Shown in pieces: positions 27,131-36,476 of a DNA stretch of 64,000 nt. Under the pieces are notes generated by a model. That model was given only the letters and a program-made list of their open reading frames with translations. It was not told the DNA's origin and made no database searches. Position 1 is the stretch's first letter; the number at the start of each line of letters is the position of its first letter. Source of the stretch: Natronococcus sp. CG52 (GTDB lineage Archaea > Halobacteriota > Halobacteria > Halobacteriales > Natrialbaceae); the NCBI RefSeq assembly GCF_023913515.1, contig NZ_CP099391.1, positions 124,001 to 188,000 on the forward strand, given 5' to 3'. The translations under genes and the position numbers were made by a program.

Positions 27131-27745
27131 ATGGACGCCAGCATTCGAGTCGCGTCTTCCGACGACGCGGCCGCGGTTCGCGACATCTACGCGCCCTTCT
27201 GCGAGTCGAGCGCCGTCACCTTCGAGGAAACCCCGACGACGACGAGCGAGATGGCAGACCGCATCAGTTCGACGCTCGAGGAACATCCCTGGCTCGTCTG
27301 CGAAATCGACGGCGAGGTGGCCGGCTACGCCTACGCCGGCCCGCTGCGCAAGCGCCGAGCCTACCAGTGGGTCGTCGAACTCTCGGTTTACGTCGCCGAC
27401 TCCGCCCGCCGGTCGGGCGTCGGCGAGGCGCTCTACGAGTCGCTGTTCGCCGTCCTCGAGCGCCAGGGGATCCGCGACGCCTACGCCGTGACGACGCTGC
27501 CGAATCCGGCGACCGTCGGCTTCCACGAGCGACTGGGATTCGAGCGGCTGGTCGACTTCCCGGCGATGGGATACGTCGAAAACGATTGGCAGGACGTCGC
27601 CTGGTGGCGGCGCCGGATCGCGGAGAAGTCCGCGGATCCGGACCGGGCCCGTCCGTTCCCGTCGGTGCGCGAGGACGCCGACTTCGAGGAGTTGCTCGAG
27701 GCCGGCGAGACGCGTCTCGAGGAGCCGACCCGAGAGCGGAACTGA
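27131..27745 (+). CDS. GNAT N-acetyltransferase, phosphinothricin-acetyltransferase-like
   Basis: 204 residues. IRVASSDDAAAVRDIYAPFCESSAVTFEE at the N-terminus and ELSVYVADSARRSGVGEALYESL with the acetyl-CoA loop (RRSGVG) are typical of the PAT subfamily, as is NPATVGFHERLGFERLVDFPAMGY. Such enzymes acetylate phosphinothricin, arsinothricin or amino acids such as methionine sulfone. The natural substrate here is unknown. The C-terminal 35 residues are an acidic extension. Confidence 0.87.
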   Translation: MDASIRVASSDDAAAVRDIYAPFCESSAVTFEETPTTTSEMADRISSTLEEHPWLVCEIDGEVAGYAYAGPLRKRRAYQWVVELSVYVADSARRSGVGEALYESLFAVLERQGIRDAYAVTTLPNPATVGFHERLGFERLVDFPAMGYVENDWQDVAWWRRRIAEKSADPDRARPFPSVREDADFEELLEAGETRLEEPTRERN

Positions 27746-27797
27746 CGCGCCGCGTTCCTCACCCGTTTGTTTCTTTCCTCCCGCGAGCGGTCGCCGC

Positions 27798-28487
27798 TCA
27801 GTTCTCGAGCGCGTCCGCCAGTTCGTCGAGCCCCGTCACGACGGCGTCGGGTTCGGGGCCGAACGGCTCCTCGGGATCGCCCTTTCGATCGAGCCAGACG
27901 CCTTGCATCCCGGCGTGGACCGCTCCCTGCACGTCGAACCAGAGCGCCGAGACGTGGACGATTTCCTCGAGCGGCGTTCCCGTTCGACCCGCGGCGTGGC
28001 GGTAGAGTTCGGGTGCGGGTTTGAACGTCTCGAGTTCGTGCGCGCTGATCGTGTCCTCGAGGAGGTCGCCGATGTCGGCGCTCTCGACCATCGACTCGAG
28101 CATCTCGGGGTTGCCGTTCGAGAGAACGTAGCAGTCGTAGCCGGCGTCTCGCAGTCGCTCGATGCTCTCCCGAACGTCGCCGAACACCTCGAGGTCGTGG
28201 TACGCTGCGAGGATCTCCTCGCGATCCTCGTCGCTGCACTCCACGTCGTGTGCTGCGAGGGCGTAGGTGAGCGCCTCGCGGTTGATCTCGTAGAACGTCT
28301 CGTACGCCTCGAGGTGGTTCGCGATCAGCGTGTACTGCATCGAGCGCTCCCGCCAGGTCCGGGAGACGGGTGCGGGGTCGTCGAGCGAGGTGCGGCTCTC
28401 GAGTGCGGCTTCGACGGCGTCGACGTCGACGAGCGTGCTGTAGGAGTCGAACGTGACGGTACTGACGGCGTCGGGTTCGAGCGTCAT
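27798..28487 (-). CDS. HAD-superfamily hydrolase, haloacid dehalogenase type II
   Basis: 229 residues from the ATG at 28487 (MTLEPDAVSTVTFDSYSTL); the longer start at 28502 adds five residues. The catalytic aspartate lies in FDSYSTLVD, the second motif is VLSNGNPEM and the lysine motif is KPAPELYRHA, followed by HVSALWFDVQGAVHAGM. The order and the SNGN motif match type II L-2-haloacid dehalogenases, although a phosphatase activity cannot be excluded. Confidence 0.85.
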   Translation of the reverse strand: MTLEPDAVSTVTFDSYSTLVDVDAVEAALESRTSLDDPAPVSRTWRERSMQYTLIANHLEAYETFYEINREALTYALAAHDVECSDEDREEILAAYHDLEVFGDVRESIERLRDAGYDCYVLSNGNPEMLESMVESADIGDLLEDTISAHELETFKPAPELYRHAAGRTGTPLEEIVHVSALWFDVQGAVHAGMQGVWLDRKGDPEEPFGPEPDAVVTGLDELADALEN

Positions 28488-28723
28488 AGCTCGAACGAAC
28501 ACCGCTACACTGATGAACGCTTGCTCGAATCGAACCGGAAAACGAAGCGAGCGCTGGCGCCGTGACGCGGATCGGAGTCACCGGGAACCAAATTCCTGGA
28601 CCGGTCGGTACGTCCGGAACGCTCTCCGAGTCACTGCTCGTTCGGCTCCGGTATCTGCGAAGTGTACTACTTCTATTACTACATCGATACTGTTGATTAT
28701 TTTATTACTTAGAAATCACTGGA

Positions 28724-28732
28724 TTTATATAT
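28724..28732 (+). promoter_or_regulatory. TATA box in an AT-rich island upstream of the subtilase
   Basis: tttatatat is centred 26 bases before the ATG at 28754. It lies in an unusually AT-rich stretch (about 28660-28750) with earlier TATA-like runs such as tttattact. Confidence 0.65.
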
Positions 28733-28753
28733 CAATTCAAAAAATACGAATCT

Positions 28754-29968
28754 ATGCCAGAGGATGACACTCAGCCTCGGCGGATTGCTTCTCACGGCTA
28801 TCGGTCCGTTTCCCGTCGGCGAATGCTTCAGGCAACCGGTGCCGTTGGGATGCTCGGCACCGTCGGTATCGCCAGCGGTAACGAGGGATCGGACTCCGAG
28901 CCCTATATCGTCGGAACGAGCGGGCGGAAGGGTCGTGACGAGGCCCGGCAGCGGGCCGACTCGGTACGGCACGTTCTCCACTTCGGCGATACCGGCTGGG
29001 CCGTCGCCGGCGAGTTCTCGGAGGAAGCGCGAAAGAACCTCCGTCGTCGAAACGACGTCCGGTACGTCGAGGAGGACGGGGAGGTGGAGGCCATCGGCCA
29101 CTCGACGGACGAAGACGACGGCGATCCCGCCGAGGAACAGGTGCTCCCGTGGGGAATCGACCGCGTCGACGCCGACGTCGCCCACCACGACGGCGAGACC
29201 GGCGGCGGATCGAGCGTCGCGATTATCGACACGGGGATCGATCCGGGACACGAGACGCTCGAGGTAACCGGCGGAGAGGCGTTCGTCTCGTGTCTCGGTC
29301 TCGGCTGTGAGGAGGACTGGGACGACGACCAGGGCCACGGGACGCACTGCGCCGGAACGGCCGACGCGCTGGACAGCGACGTCGGCGTCGTCGGCGTCTC
29401 GACGGACGCCGACCTGTACGCGGTGAAAGTGCTGGACGCGCTCGGGACGGGCTCGATGTCGGACGTCGCCGCCGGTATCGAGTGGACCGCCGACCAGGGA
29501 ATCGACGTCGGCAGCCTCAGCCTCGGCGGCGGCGACTCCGAGACGCTCAGGGACGCCTGCAAGTACGCCCAGCGAGAAGGCACGCTGCTCGTCGCCGCCG
29601 CCGGCAACGACGGTCCCGACGAGGACAGCGTCTCGTACCCCGCGGCCTACGACGAGTGTCTCGCCGTGAGCGCGACCACCGAGGACGACGACATCGCCTC
29701 CTTCTCCTCCCGCGGCGAGGAGGTCGAACTCGCCGCGCCGGGTGCGGACGTCCTCTCGTCGCTACCCGGCGACGACTACGACCGGTGGGACGGCACCTCG
29801 ATGGCCTGTCCGCACGTCAGCGGGGCGGCCGCTCAGCTGATGGAAGACGGGTACGCGAACGGGGAGGCGCGCGAGCGGCTGAACGAGACCGCCGAGGACA
29901 TCGGCCTCGCGGACACCGAGCAGGGGAACGGACTCCTCGACGTCGCCGCGGCGCTCGGGATCGAGTGA
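28754..29968 (+). CDS. Secreted S8 subtilisin-like serine protease (halolysin-like)
   Basis: 404 residues. A Tat leader (SRRRMLQATGAVGMLG, about residues 21-36) is followed by an inhibitor-type prodomain (about 45-115). The catalytic triad is Asp159 (AIIDTGID), His195 (GHGTHCAG) and Ser349 (GTSMACPH), with the oxyanion Asn in AAAGNDGPD. Unlike classical halolysins it ends right after the catalytic domain, without the C-terminal extension. It is exported folded and activated outside the cell. Confidence 0.94.
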   Translation: MPEDDTQPRRIASHGYRSVSRRRMLQATGAVGMLGTVGIASGNEGSDSEPYIVGTSGRKGRDEARQRADSVRHVLHFGDTGWAVAGEFSEEARKNLRRRNDVRYVEEDGEVEAIGHSTDEDDGDPAEEQVLPWGIDRVDADVAHHDGETGGGSSVAIIDTGIDPGHETLEVTGGEAFVSCLGLGCEEDWDDDQGHGTHCAGTADALDSDVGVVGVSTDADLYAVKVLDALGTGSMSDVAAGIEWTADQGIDVGSLSLGGGDSETLRDACKYAQREGTLLVAAAGNDGPDEDSVSYPAAYDECLAVSATTEDDDIASFSSRGEEVELAAPGADVLSSLPGDDYDRWDGTSMACPHVSGAAAQLMEDGYANGEARERLNETAEDIGLADTEQGNGLLDVAAALGIE

Positions 29969-30004
29969 CCCGGTAACGATCAAAGGGGATCCAAATCCTG
30001 ATCT

Positions 30005-30014
30005 CTTTTATTAT
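30005..30014 (+). promoter_or_regulatory. TATA-like box of thiE-thiM
   Basis: cttttattat is centred about 26 bases before the ATG at 30035. This leaves no room for a TPP riboswitch in the leader. Confidence 0.6.
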
Positions 30015-30034
30015 CGACGCGCGGAGTGTTACCC

Positions 30035-30703
30035 ATGGACCCCTCGAACTGGCGGGCCTACCTCGTCACGCAGGCGTCGCTCTCGGCGGACCGTTCGACG
30101 CTCGAGATCGTTCGCGCGGCGATCGACGGCGGCGTCGACGTCGTCCAGCTCCGCGAGAAGGAGACGAGCGCGCGCTCCCGGTACGAACTGGGGCTCGAGC
30201 TACGCGAACTGACCGCCGACGCGGGCGTCGATCTGATCGTCAACGACCGGGTCGACATCGCGGAGGCGATCGGTGCCGACGGCGTCCACGTCGGGCAGTC
30301 GGACCTCCCGGTCACGGTCGCACGAGAGCTGCTCGGCCCGGACGCCGTCGTCGGCTGTTCGGCCTCGACCGTCGAGGAGGCAGTCCGGGCGGAAGCCGAC
30401 GGCGCGGACTACCTCGGCGTCGGCTCCGTCTACGGAACGACGTCGAAGGACGTCCCTACGCAGGAGGATCGGATCGGTCCCGAGCGAATCGCCGACGTCG
30501 TCGACGCCGTCTCGATTCCGGTCGTCGGCATCGGCGGCATCACCGCCGACAACGCCGGTCCCGTCGTCGAGGCGGGCGCCGCCGGCGTCGCCGTCATCAG
30601 CGAGATCACCGCAGCCGACGACCCGGCGGCGGCGACCGCGGATCTCGTCCGAACGGTCGAAACCGCGAAGGCACTCGAGAACGGAGAGGCTACCGAACGA
30701 TGA
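30035..30703 (+). CDS. thiE: Thiamine-phosphate synthase ThiE
   Basis: 222 residues from the ATG at 30035 (MDPSNWRAYLVTQ). The TIM-barrel motifs VVQLREKETSARS (about residues 35-47), LIVNDRVDIAEAIGADGVHVGQSDLP and YLGVGSVYGTTSK are diagnostic. ThiE joins hydroxymethylpyrimidine pyrophosphate with thiazole phosphate to make thiamine phosphate. Its last four bases overlap the start of thiM, so the two are co-translated. Confidence 0.95.
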   Translation: MDPSNWRAYLVTQASLSADRSTLEIVRAAIDGGVDVVQLREKETSARSRYELGLELRELTADAGVDLIVNDRVDIAEAIGADGVHVGQSDLPVTVARELLGPDAVVGCSASTVEEAVRAEADGADYLGVGSVYGTTSKDVPTQEDRIGPERIADVVDAVSIPVVGIGGITADNAGPVVEAGAAGVAVISEITAADDPAAATADLVRTVETAKALENGEATER

Positions 30704-31530
30704 GTGCGATTGACACGAACGACGCGACCCTCGAGGACTCCCTGCGAACGCTCGCCGACGCCGAACCGCTGGTCCAGCACCTGACCAACGAGGTGAGCAT
30801 GAACGACGTGGCGAACCTGACGTTGCACTGGGACGCGCTCCCGGTGATGGCCGACTCGCCGGGTGACGCGGGCGAGATGGCCGAACTCGCGAGCGCGCTC
30901 CTGTTGAACATCGGGCAGGTGCCGGAGCGAAAGGTCGAGGCCATGCACGAGGCGGCCGAGACGGCCAACGACCGCGGGATTCCGGTCGTCCTCGATCCGG
31001 TCGGCGTCGGATCGACGCCGACGCGCGACGGCGTCGCGGAGGCGCTCCTCGCGGAGACCGAGTTCGCCGTCATCAAAGGAAACTACGGCGAGATCAGCGC
31101 GCTCGCGGGCGTCGAAGCCGAGGTGAAGGGCGTCGAGTCCATCGGCGACTACGAGGCGATCGAGGAGACGGCCCGCTCCGTCGCGGAGTCGACCGGAGCC
31201 ATCGTCGTCGCCTCCGGCGTCGAGGACGTCGTCGCGGACGCCGACCGGGCCGTCCGCATCTCCGCCGGCCACGAGATGCTGGGCGAGGTGGTCGGCACCG
31301 GCTGCATGCTCGGCGCGACGATCGCCGGATTCTGCGGCGCGCTCGAGGACGCCCACACGGCGGCGCTTCACGGCACCCTGGCGTTCGACCTCGCCGGCGA
31401 ACGTGCCGCGGAACTGCCCCACGAAGGGCCCGCGAGCTACCGGACGAACTTTCACGACGCGGTCGCCGGGTTCTCGCCGGATGTCGTCGCGGAGTTCGAG
31501 CCGGAGGAGCGACTCGAGCGCGTCGACTGA
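30700..31530 (+). CDS. thiM: Hydroxyethylthiazole kinase ThiM
   Basis: 276 residues. PLVQHLTNEVSMNDVANLTL at the N-terminus, VLDPVGVGSTPTR and VIKGNYGEISALAG in the middle, and the anion-hole motif GTGCMLGATIAGF are typical of ThiM. It phosphorylates the thiazole alcohol for salvage and supplies ThiE, with which it overlaps by four bases (ATGA). The NEVSMND stretch replaces the more common NxVxxN. Confidence 0.95.
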   Translation: MSAIDTNDATLEDSLRTLADAEPLVQHLTNEVSMNDVANLTLHWDALPVMADSPGDAGEMAELASALLLNIGQVPERKVEAMHEAAETANDRGIPVVLDPVGVGSTPTRDGVAEALLAETEFAVIKGNYGEISALAGVEAEVKGVESIGDYEAIEETARSVAESTGAIVVASGVEDVVADADRAVRISAGHEMLGEVVGTGCMLGATIAGFCGALEDAHTAALHGTLAFDLAGERAAELPHEGPASYRTNFHDAVAGFSPDVVAEFEPEERLERVD

Positions 31531-31835
31531 CCGTTTTTCGCTCGGGTTTGACGACTTCCCTCTCCGACGGCCGTTGGGCTTTTCGGCCTGGATTCGATCC
31601 GAGACCGGCCCGAGTTGATCGATCCGGTACGTAGACATGCGAACGGCGCGTTCGAACCATCTTACTCGCGACCGTCTCGCGCTCACTTCGTGACCGGTCT
31701 ATCCGCAGTACGTCCGAGGGTGTTATCGGGAGAACTACTCGGAAGCGTTCGACGGCAACCGATTATCAGTAGCTGTAGTTGATACTCACGGTATTTTAAA
31801 CCAATATTTATATGCGGACAGTTCAAGAATGTGTT
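31531..31835. other. 305-bp intergenic region
   Basis: No gene is seen. The right end becomes AT-rich and holds the TATA element of the response regulator; the rest has no feature I can name. Confidence 0.55.
31803..31812 (+). promoter_or_regulatory. TATA box of the response regulator
   Basis: aatatttata overlaps the first possible ATG (31812) and is centred 28 bases before the GTG at 31836. It therefore indicates that the leaderless start is the GTG. Confidence 0.65.
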
Positions 31836-32249
31836 GTGAGTGAGCCAAAGCATGTGGGGAAAATACTTTTAACTGAAGACAATCCGGGAGACGTTCTTCT
31901 ATTAAAGGAGACGTTTGTGGAAGCGGACTTGTATGGCTCCTACTACGTCGCTACGGACGGTGACGAGGCGTTGGACTTCCTCCATCAGCGCGGCGATTAC
32001 GCCGACGCACCTCGCCCGGATATCGTCTTTCTCGATTGGTATCTCCCCAAGAAGAGCGGGAAAGAGGTGCTGACGGAGCTGACGACCGACGAGACCCTCG
32101 AACAGATCCCGGTAGTCGTTATGACGGGAACACAACCGGTGTTGGACGACCTGAAATCGGAACGCCCCCGAGCAGACGCGTACGTCCTGAAACCGCTCCA
32201 ACCGGACGAGCTCATCGGTATCGTTGACGAATTTTCTTCTGAACAGTAG
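31836..32249 (+). CDS. Receiver-only response regulator
   Basis: 137 residues if the GTG at 31836 is used (MSEPKHVGKILLTEDNPGD); an ATG at 31812 would add eight residues but lies inside the TATA box. The acidic pocket TEDNPGD, phosphoacceptor aspartate in VFLDWYLPKKSG, Thr in VVMTGTQ and Lys in YVLKPLQPDEL are all present. There is no output domain, so it may act through protein contact, as in haloarchaeal Rcp-like regulators. No kinase is adjacent; one lies at 36477. Confidence 0.88.
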   Translation: MSEPKHVGKILLTEDNPGDVLLLKETFVEADLYGSYYVATDGDEALDFLHQRGDYADAPRPDIVFLDWYLPKKSGKEVLTELTTDETLEQIPVVVMTGTQPVLDDLKSERPRADAYVLKPLQPDELIGIVDEFSSEQ

Positions 32250-32340
32250 CTGGTGTGGTCACAACTCGATACCGGTATGCGCTTCATCTGTACGGAACGG
32301 CCGTTCCACAGGCCGGACCGAACGACGGACCCGGTTCTCG

Positions 32341-32970
32341 TTAGCAGACCGGCTTCGGATTCGCGCCCAGTTCCTCGAGCGAGTCGACGTACTCGCCGTA
32401 GGCGGCCTCGATAGCGCCGCTTGCGGCATCGACGGCGCGCTCGTAGTCGTCCTCGTCGGCACAGACGTCCTCGAGCAGATCGGTCCCGCGCTCGAGTTGG
32501 CCGTCCAGATCGTCGCCGAACTCTCTGAACAGGTTCGCAGTCTGGGGGTCGGCGTCGCCGACGAAGTAGCCGACGACCTGCTCTTTCGAGCGCTTGCTCG
32601 CGAGGATTCGACCGAGGAACGCCCCCGCGCGCTCGACGGTGTCCTCGCGGTCTCGCAGGTACTCGTGGAGTGCGGGTACCGTCTCGGGCTCGTACGCCTC
32701 GAGTCGTTCGCTGACCGTTTCGTAGTGCTCCCGTTCCTCCGCCGCCGTCGTCTCGAACGCGTCGCGGGCGGCGTCGTGATCCTCGTCGTCGGCCCACGCG
32801 CGGAAGGTCTGCCAGGCGGCGTATTCGGCGTCGGCGGTCGCCCGCAGGACGGGCTCGGTGTCGATATCGCCGCCGGTCTCGGCGTACAGCGACTTCGACG
32901 AGCCGAGTCGCGAGAGCGCGGTGTCGTTCTCTTCGCGAACGGTCTCGAGTACGGCCTCGGTGTCGGTCAT
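32341..32970 (-). CDS. Rubrerythrin/ferritin-like protein
   Basis: 209 residues from the ATG at 32970 (MTDTEAVLETVREEND). The sequence is all-helical and very acidic, with Glu and His at spacings of the ferritin-like fold (ADAEYAAWQTF, TTAAEEREHYETVSERLEAYE). It resembles haloarchaeal proteins annotated as rubrerythrin family, although it lacks the C-terminal rubredoxin CxxC pair. It may bind a diiron site; this assignment is moderate. Confidence 0.6.
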   Translation of the reverse strand: MTDTEAVLETVREENDTALSRLGSSKSLYAETGGDIDTEPVLRATADAEYAAWQTFRAWADDEDHDAARDAFETTAAEEREHYETVSERLEAYEPETVPALHEYLRDREDTVERAGAFLGRILASKRSKEQVVGYFVGDADPQTANLFREFGDDLDGQLERGTDLLEDVCADEDDYERAVDAASGAIEAAYGEYVDSLEELGANPKPVC

Positions 32971-33191
32971 GATTCGTCCCACCGTTCGTTCGGAGGTGGG
33001 TTATGGTTGCCGTTACAGGCATCGTTCCGTCGGTTTGTGTCTCGACTCGAGCGAACCCGGCCGAACCCGTCTCTCCCCGGAGAACCCCGCGGTAGGCGGT
33101 CGCTAACGCAATTCAGGCCGCAGCAACCACCGCGGACCGAACCGGTACGATCACTATAACAATCACCGTTGCTGGAATTTCGTCAACCGGA

Positions 33192-34409
33192 ATGAAACGA
33201 CGAGCACTTCTTGCAACGACGGCGGTGGCCCTCGGGGGCTGCTCTTCCCTGACCGGCTCCGATTCGGAGGCGAGTGACGACGATCCGAACGGAAACGAGG
33301 ACGACAACGGCAACGGTTCCTCGGAGCCGATCGACGAAGAACCCGGCACGTTCGACGACTTCGAGGACCTCTCGAAGTGGACGGTGATGGCCGGCTCCCT
33401 CGACGCCGACACGGATCGCACGTACACGGGGAGTCAATCCGCGCGCGTCACGGCCGACGAGTCGGACGAGCGCGCGATGATCAAACGCGAGTTCGACTCG
33501 CCGCGGGACCTCTCGAACGAGTGGCCGGCGCTGGCGATGGCGGCGGATCGGGACGTCAACGCGGTCGTCCAACTAACCGACGCCGACAGCAACCGGTACC
33601 TGCTCCGTAGCTCGGTCAAGGGCGACCTCCCGCTCGCACCCCACGACCTCGGCGTCCACGACACGGTCGGTGAGCCGGACCTGAGCGAAATCGTCCACCT
33701 CAAGATCTCGTTCTGGGCCGGCGAGGATCGCAGCCTGACGCTGTGGTGTGACGACCTGCAGTTCGTCTCGCGTCCGGACACGGGGAAGGTGATGATCCAG
33801 TTCGATGACGGGTTCGAGACGACGACGGCCGCCCACTCGATCCTCGCGGAGTACGACGTCCCGGCGACGGCGTTCGTCAACACCGGCCGCGTCGGCGACG
33901 ACGGTCGCCTCGACACCGACCAGCTGCGGGCGCTCGCCGACGACGGCTGGACCGTCGCCAGCCAGGGTGCGACGGGTAGCAACCTCACGCAGTGGGACGG
34001 GGACGGCCAGGCGGAGGACTTCGAGGCGGCCAAGGCGTGGCTCGACGACAACGGCTTTGGGGACGGTGCGGCCTACTTCGCGTATCCGCTCGGCCGGTTC
34101 GACGAAACGACGCTCGACCTCGCCGCGGACCACCACGAACTCGCGTTCGCCGGCGGCTACCCGGTCCACGGCGAGATCGCGAACCCGCACCGCGTTCCGC
34201 GGGCCGTCCACCCGAGTGCGGACGAGGCTCGAGCGCTCCTCGACCGGACTGCAACGATGCGCGGCATCACGACGATCACCTACCGCGAACTCGACGGCGA
34301 CGGACTGGACGCCCTCGAGTCGACGATGTCCCACCTCGCGGAGCTCGTCTCCGCGGGCGAACTCGAGGTCGTCCTGCCGGCGGATATCGCGGCGAACCAC
34401 CTCCACTAA
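33192..34409 (+). CDS. Tat-lipoprotein with polysaccharide deacetylase domain
   Basis: 405 residues. The leader MKRRALLATTAVALGGC places the lipobox cysteine at 17, followed by an acidic Asn/Asp/Ser linker to about 50. A carbohydrate-binding-like beta domain spans about 52-190. The NodB deacetylase part begins at MIQFDDGFETTTAAHSIL (about 200), with FVNTGR and later AYPLGRFDE motifs; the second Asp of the usual DDG is kept. It may deacetylate cell-surface or environmental polysaccharide while anchored outside the membrane. Confidence 0.82.
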   Translation: MKRRALLATTAVALGGCSSLTGSDSEASDDDPNGNEDDNGNGSSEPIDEEPGTFDDFEDLSKWTVMAGSLDADTDRTYTGSQSARVTADESDERAMIKREFDSPRDLSNEWPALAMAADRDVNAVVQLTDADSNRYLLRSSVKGDLPLAPHDLGVHDTVGEPDLSEIVHLKISFWAGEDRSLTLWCDDLQFVSRPDTGKVMIQFDDGFETTTAAHSILAEYDVPATAFVNTGRVGDDGRLDTDQLRALADDGWTVASQGATGSNLTQWDGDGQAEDFEAAKAWLDDNGFGDGAAYFAYPLGRFDETTLDLAADHHELAFAGGYPVHGEIANPHRVPRAVHPSADEARALLDRTATMRGITTITYRELDGDGLDALESTMSHLAELVSAGELEVVLPADIAANHLH

Positions 34410-34480
34410 AACCGCAGTCGGAGAAAAGAGCCCCTCCGTTCACGACCCGAAATCCAACACGGCCTCCGCGACGCTTCGCC

Positions 34481-35341
34481 TCACTCGCCGGTTTCGACCG
34501 GCGCGTTCACGAGGTTCCCCCACTCGGTCCAGGAGCCGTCGTAGTTGACGGTGTCCTCATAGCCGAGCAACTCGTGCAGTGCGAACCACGCGACCGACGA
34601 CCGTTCGCCGATGCGACAGTAGGCGACAGTCGTCTCGTCGCCGGTGATGTCCTCCTCGGCGTAGAGCTCTTCGAGCTCCTCGGGATCCTTGAACGTGCCG
34701 TCGTCGTTCGTGACGGCCGACCACGAGATGTTCACCGCGCCGGGGATGTGGCCGCCGCGCTGGGCGGTCTCCTGCAGGCCCGGCGGGGCGAGGATCTCTC
34801 CCGAGAACTCCTCGGGCGAGCGAACGTCGACGAGCGGCACGTTGCGTTCGATCGCCTTCTCGACGTCGTCGCGGTAGGCGCGAATGTTCTCGCGCGGTCC
34901 GGCGGCGTCGTACTCGACTTCGGGGAAGTCGGGTTCCTCTGCGGTCGTCGGGTAGTCGTTCTCGAGCCAGTACTCGCGGCCGCCGTCGAGCAGGTAGACG
35001 TCGTCGTGGCCGTAGTACTTGAACTGCCAGTAGGCGTAGGCGGCGAACCAGTTCGCGTTGTCGCCGTAGAGGACGACCGTCGAGCCCTCGGTGATACCGT
35101 GGCTGCCCAGCAGTTCCTCGAACTCGTCCTTGTCGAGGATGTCACGTCGGGTCTGGTTCTGGAGTTGCGTCTCCCAGTTGAACCCGACCGCGCCGGGTGC
35201 GTGTTCCTCCTCGTAGGACTCCGTGTCGACGTCAACCTCCACGAGCCGGAAGCCTGGATCGTCGCTCTGGAACTCCTCGAGTCGGTTCTCGACCCAGTCG
35301 GCCGTGACGAGCGCGTCGGTGGCGTAGTCGTTCGATGCCAT
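34481..35341 (-). CDS. Thiosulfate sulfurtransferase (tandem rhodanese)
   Basis: 286 residues from the ATG at 35341 (MASNDYATDALVTADWVENRL); longer frames extend into non-coding-looking sequence. Two rhodanese domains occupy about 15-140 and 155-280. The catalytic cysteine lies in VAYCRIGERSS, a CRxGxR loop typical of thiosulfate sulfurtransferases. It transfers sulfane sulfur to cyanide or protein acceptors. It is divergent from a paralogue at 35625. Confidence 0.9.
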   Translation of the reverse strand: MASNDYATDALVTADWVENRLEEFQSDDPGFRLVEVDVDTESYEEEHAPGAVGFNWETQLQNQTRRDILDKDEFEELLGSHGITEGSTVVLYGDNANWFAAYAYWQFKYYGHDDVYLLDGGREYWLENDYPTTAEEPDFPEVEYDAAGPRENIRAYRDDVEKAIERNVPLVDVRSPEEFSGEILAPPGLQETAQRGGHIPGAVNISWSAVTNDDGTFKDPEELEELYAEEDITGDETTVAYCRIGERSSVAWFALHELLGYEDTVNYDGSWTEWGNLVNAPVETGE

Positions 35342-35624
35342 GTGCGACCCATCGAACGCGGACGACATAGGGGCACGCGAACCGGTCAATTCGGTCGTCG
35401 CTCGACTGTGTCGGTCACTATTGCCGCTACCTCGGTGGCGTCGATCGCGCCCCGCCCCGTCAGCGGTGCCGCTGGCGTCGATTTCCGATCCCTCCCTCAC
35501 ATCTGCGGGCGACTCTCACTCAGTCGACGGCGAATAACCTGCAAAGGTTGCCACGACCTCGGGACCCAGGGGAGTCGTGCCGGGACCGGTGTCTACTCGG
35601 GTATCCGCCGGTACGTGCCGATTG

Positions 35625-36440
35625 ATGGACGAATCCGTCGCCGTTGCCCCCGACTGGCTCGCCGCCCGACTCGAGGATCCGACCGTCCGCGTCGTCGACG
35701 TTCGAGACACCTGGGAGTACGACGGGATCGGTCACGTGCCCGGCGCCGTGAACGTCCCGTTCGACAGCTACCGCGACGAGGCCGCCGACGATCCGGGAAC
35801 GTTGCCCGGCGCGACGGCGTTCGGCGACCTGCTCGGCCGCGCAGGCGTCGATCCCGACGACACGATCGTCGCTTACGACGACACGCACGGCGTCTTCGCG
35901 GCCCGCTTTCTCGTCACCGCGCGGGCGTACGGCCACGACGACGTTCGGCTGCTCGACGGCGACTTCAGCGCCTGGAACCGCGAGTACGAGACCTCGAGCG
36001 ACGAGCCAACCGTCGAGCCGACCGACTACGCGGCCGAGCCGTTCGCCCTCGCCGAGAGTCCGCTCGTCGACCGGCCGGCCGTCGTAGACGCCCTCGAGCG
36101 CGACGCCGTGCTGGTCGACACCCGCGATCCAGAAGAGTTCGCCGACGCTCACCTGCCCGGCGCGGTCCGGTTCGACTGGCGGGCGGTCGTCGACGACGAG
36201 ACGCGACGGCTGAAACCCGAGGCGGAACTCGAGTCGCTGCTCGCCGACCACGGCATTACCCGCGACCGCGAAACCGTCCTCTACTGTAACACCGCCCGGC
36301 GGATTAGCCACACCTACGTCGTCCTCCGGGCGCTCGGCTACGAGGACGTGGCCTTCTACGAGGGAAGTTTGACGGAGTGGCTCGCGAACGACGGTGCGAT
36401 CGAAACTGGACTGGAGTCGGCGGAGGCGTCGAACCGGTAG
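35625..36440 (+). CDS. Sulfurtransferase (tandem rhodanese) with altered loop
   Basis: 271 residues from the ATG at 35625 (MDESVAVAPDWLAARLED). Two rhodanese domains span about 10-125 and 145-260. The active-site loop is LYCNTARRISHT, so the cysteine is kept but CRxGxR is replaced, which suggests a different sulfur donor. It is divergent from and paralogous to the gene at 34481; the 283 bases between them may carry both promoters. Confidence 0.88.
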   Translation: MDESVAVAPDWLAARLEDPTVRVVDVRDTWEYDGIGHVPGAVNVPFDSYRDEAADDPGTLPGATAFGDLLGRAGVDPDDTIVAYDDTHGVFAARFLVTARAYGHDDVRLLDGDFSAWNREYETSSDEPTVEPTDYAAEPFALAESPLVDRPAVVDALERDAVLVDTRDPEEFADAHLPGAVRFDWRAVVDDETRRLKPEAELESLLADHGITRDRETVLYCNTARRISHTYVVLRALGYEDVAFYEGSLTEWLANDGAIETGLESAEASNR

Positions 36441-36476
36441 GGTCGACCTCGACTGGGGCGTGTGAGTGCGACGTCG

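Noticed and set aside
30004-30034. TPP riboswitch before thiE
   Set aside because: The TATA box leaves no leader RNA, so a riboswitch cannot fit.
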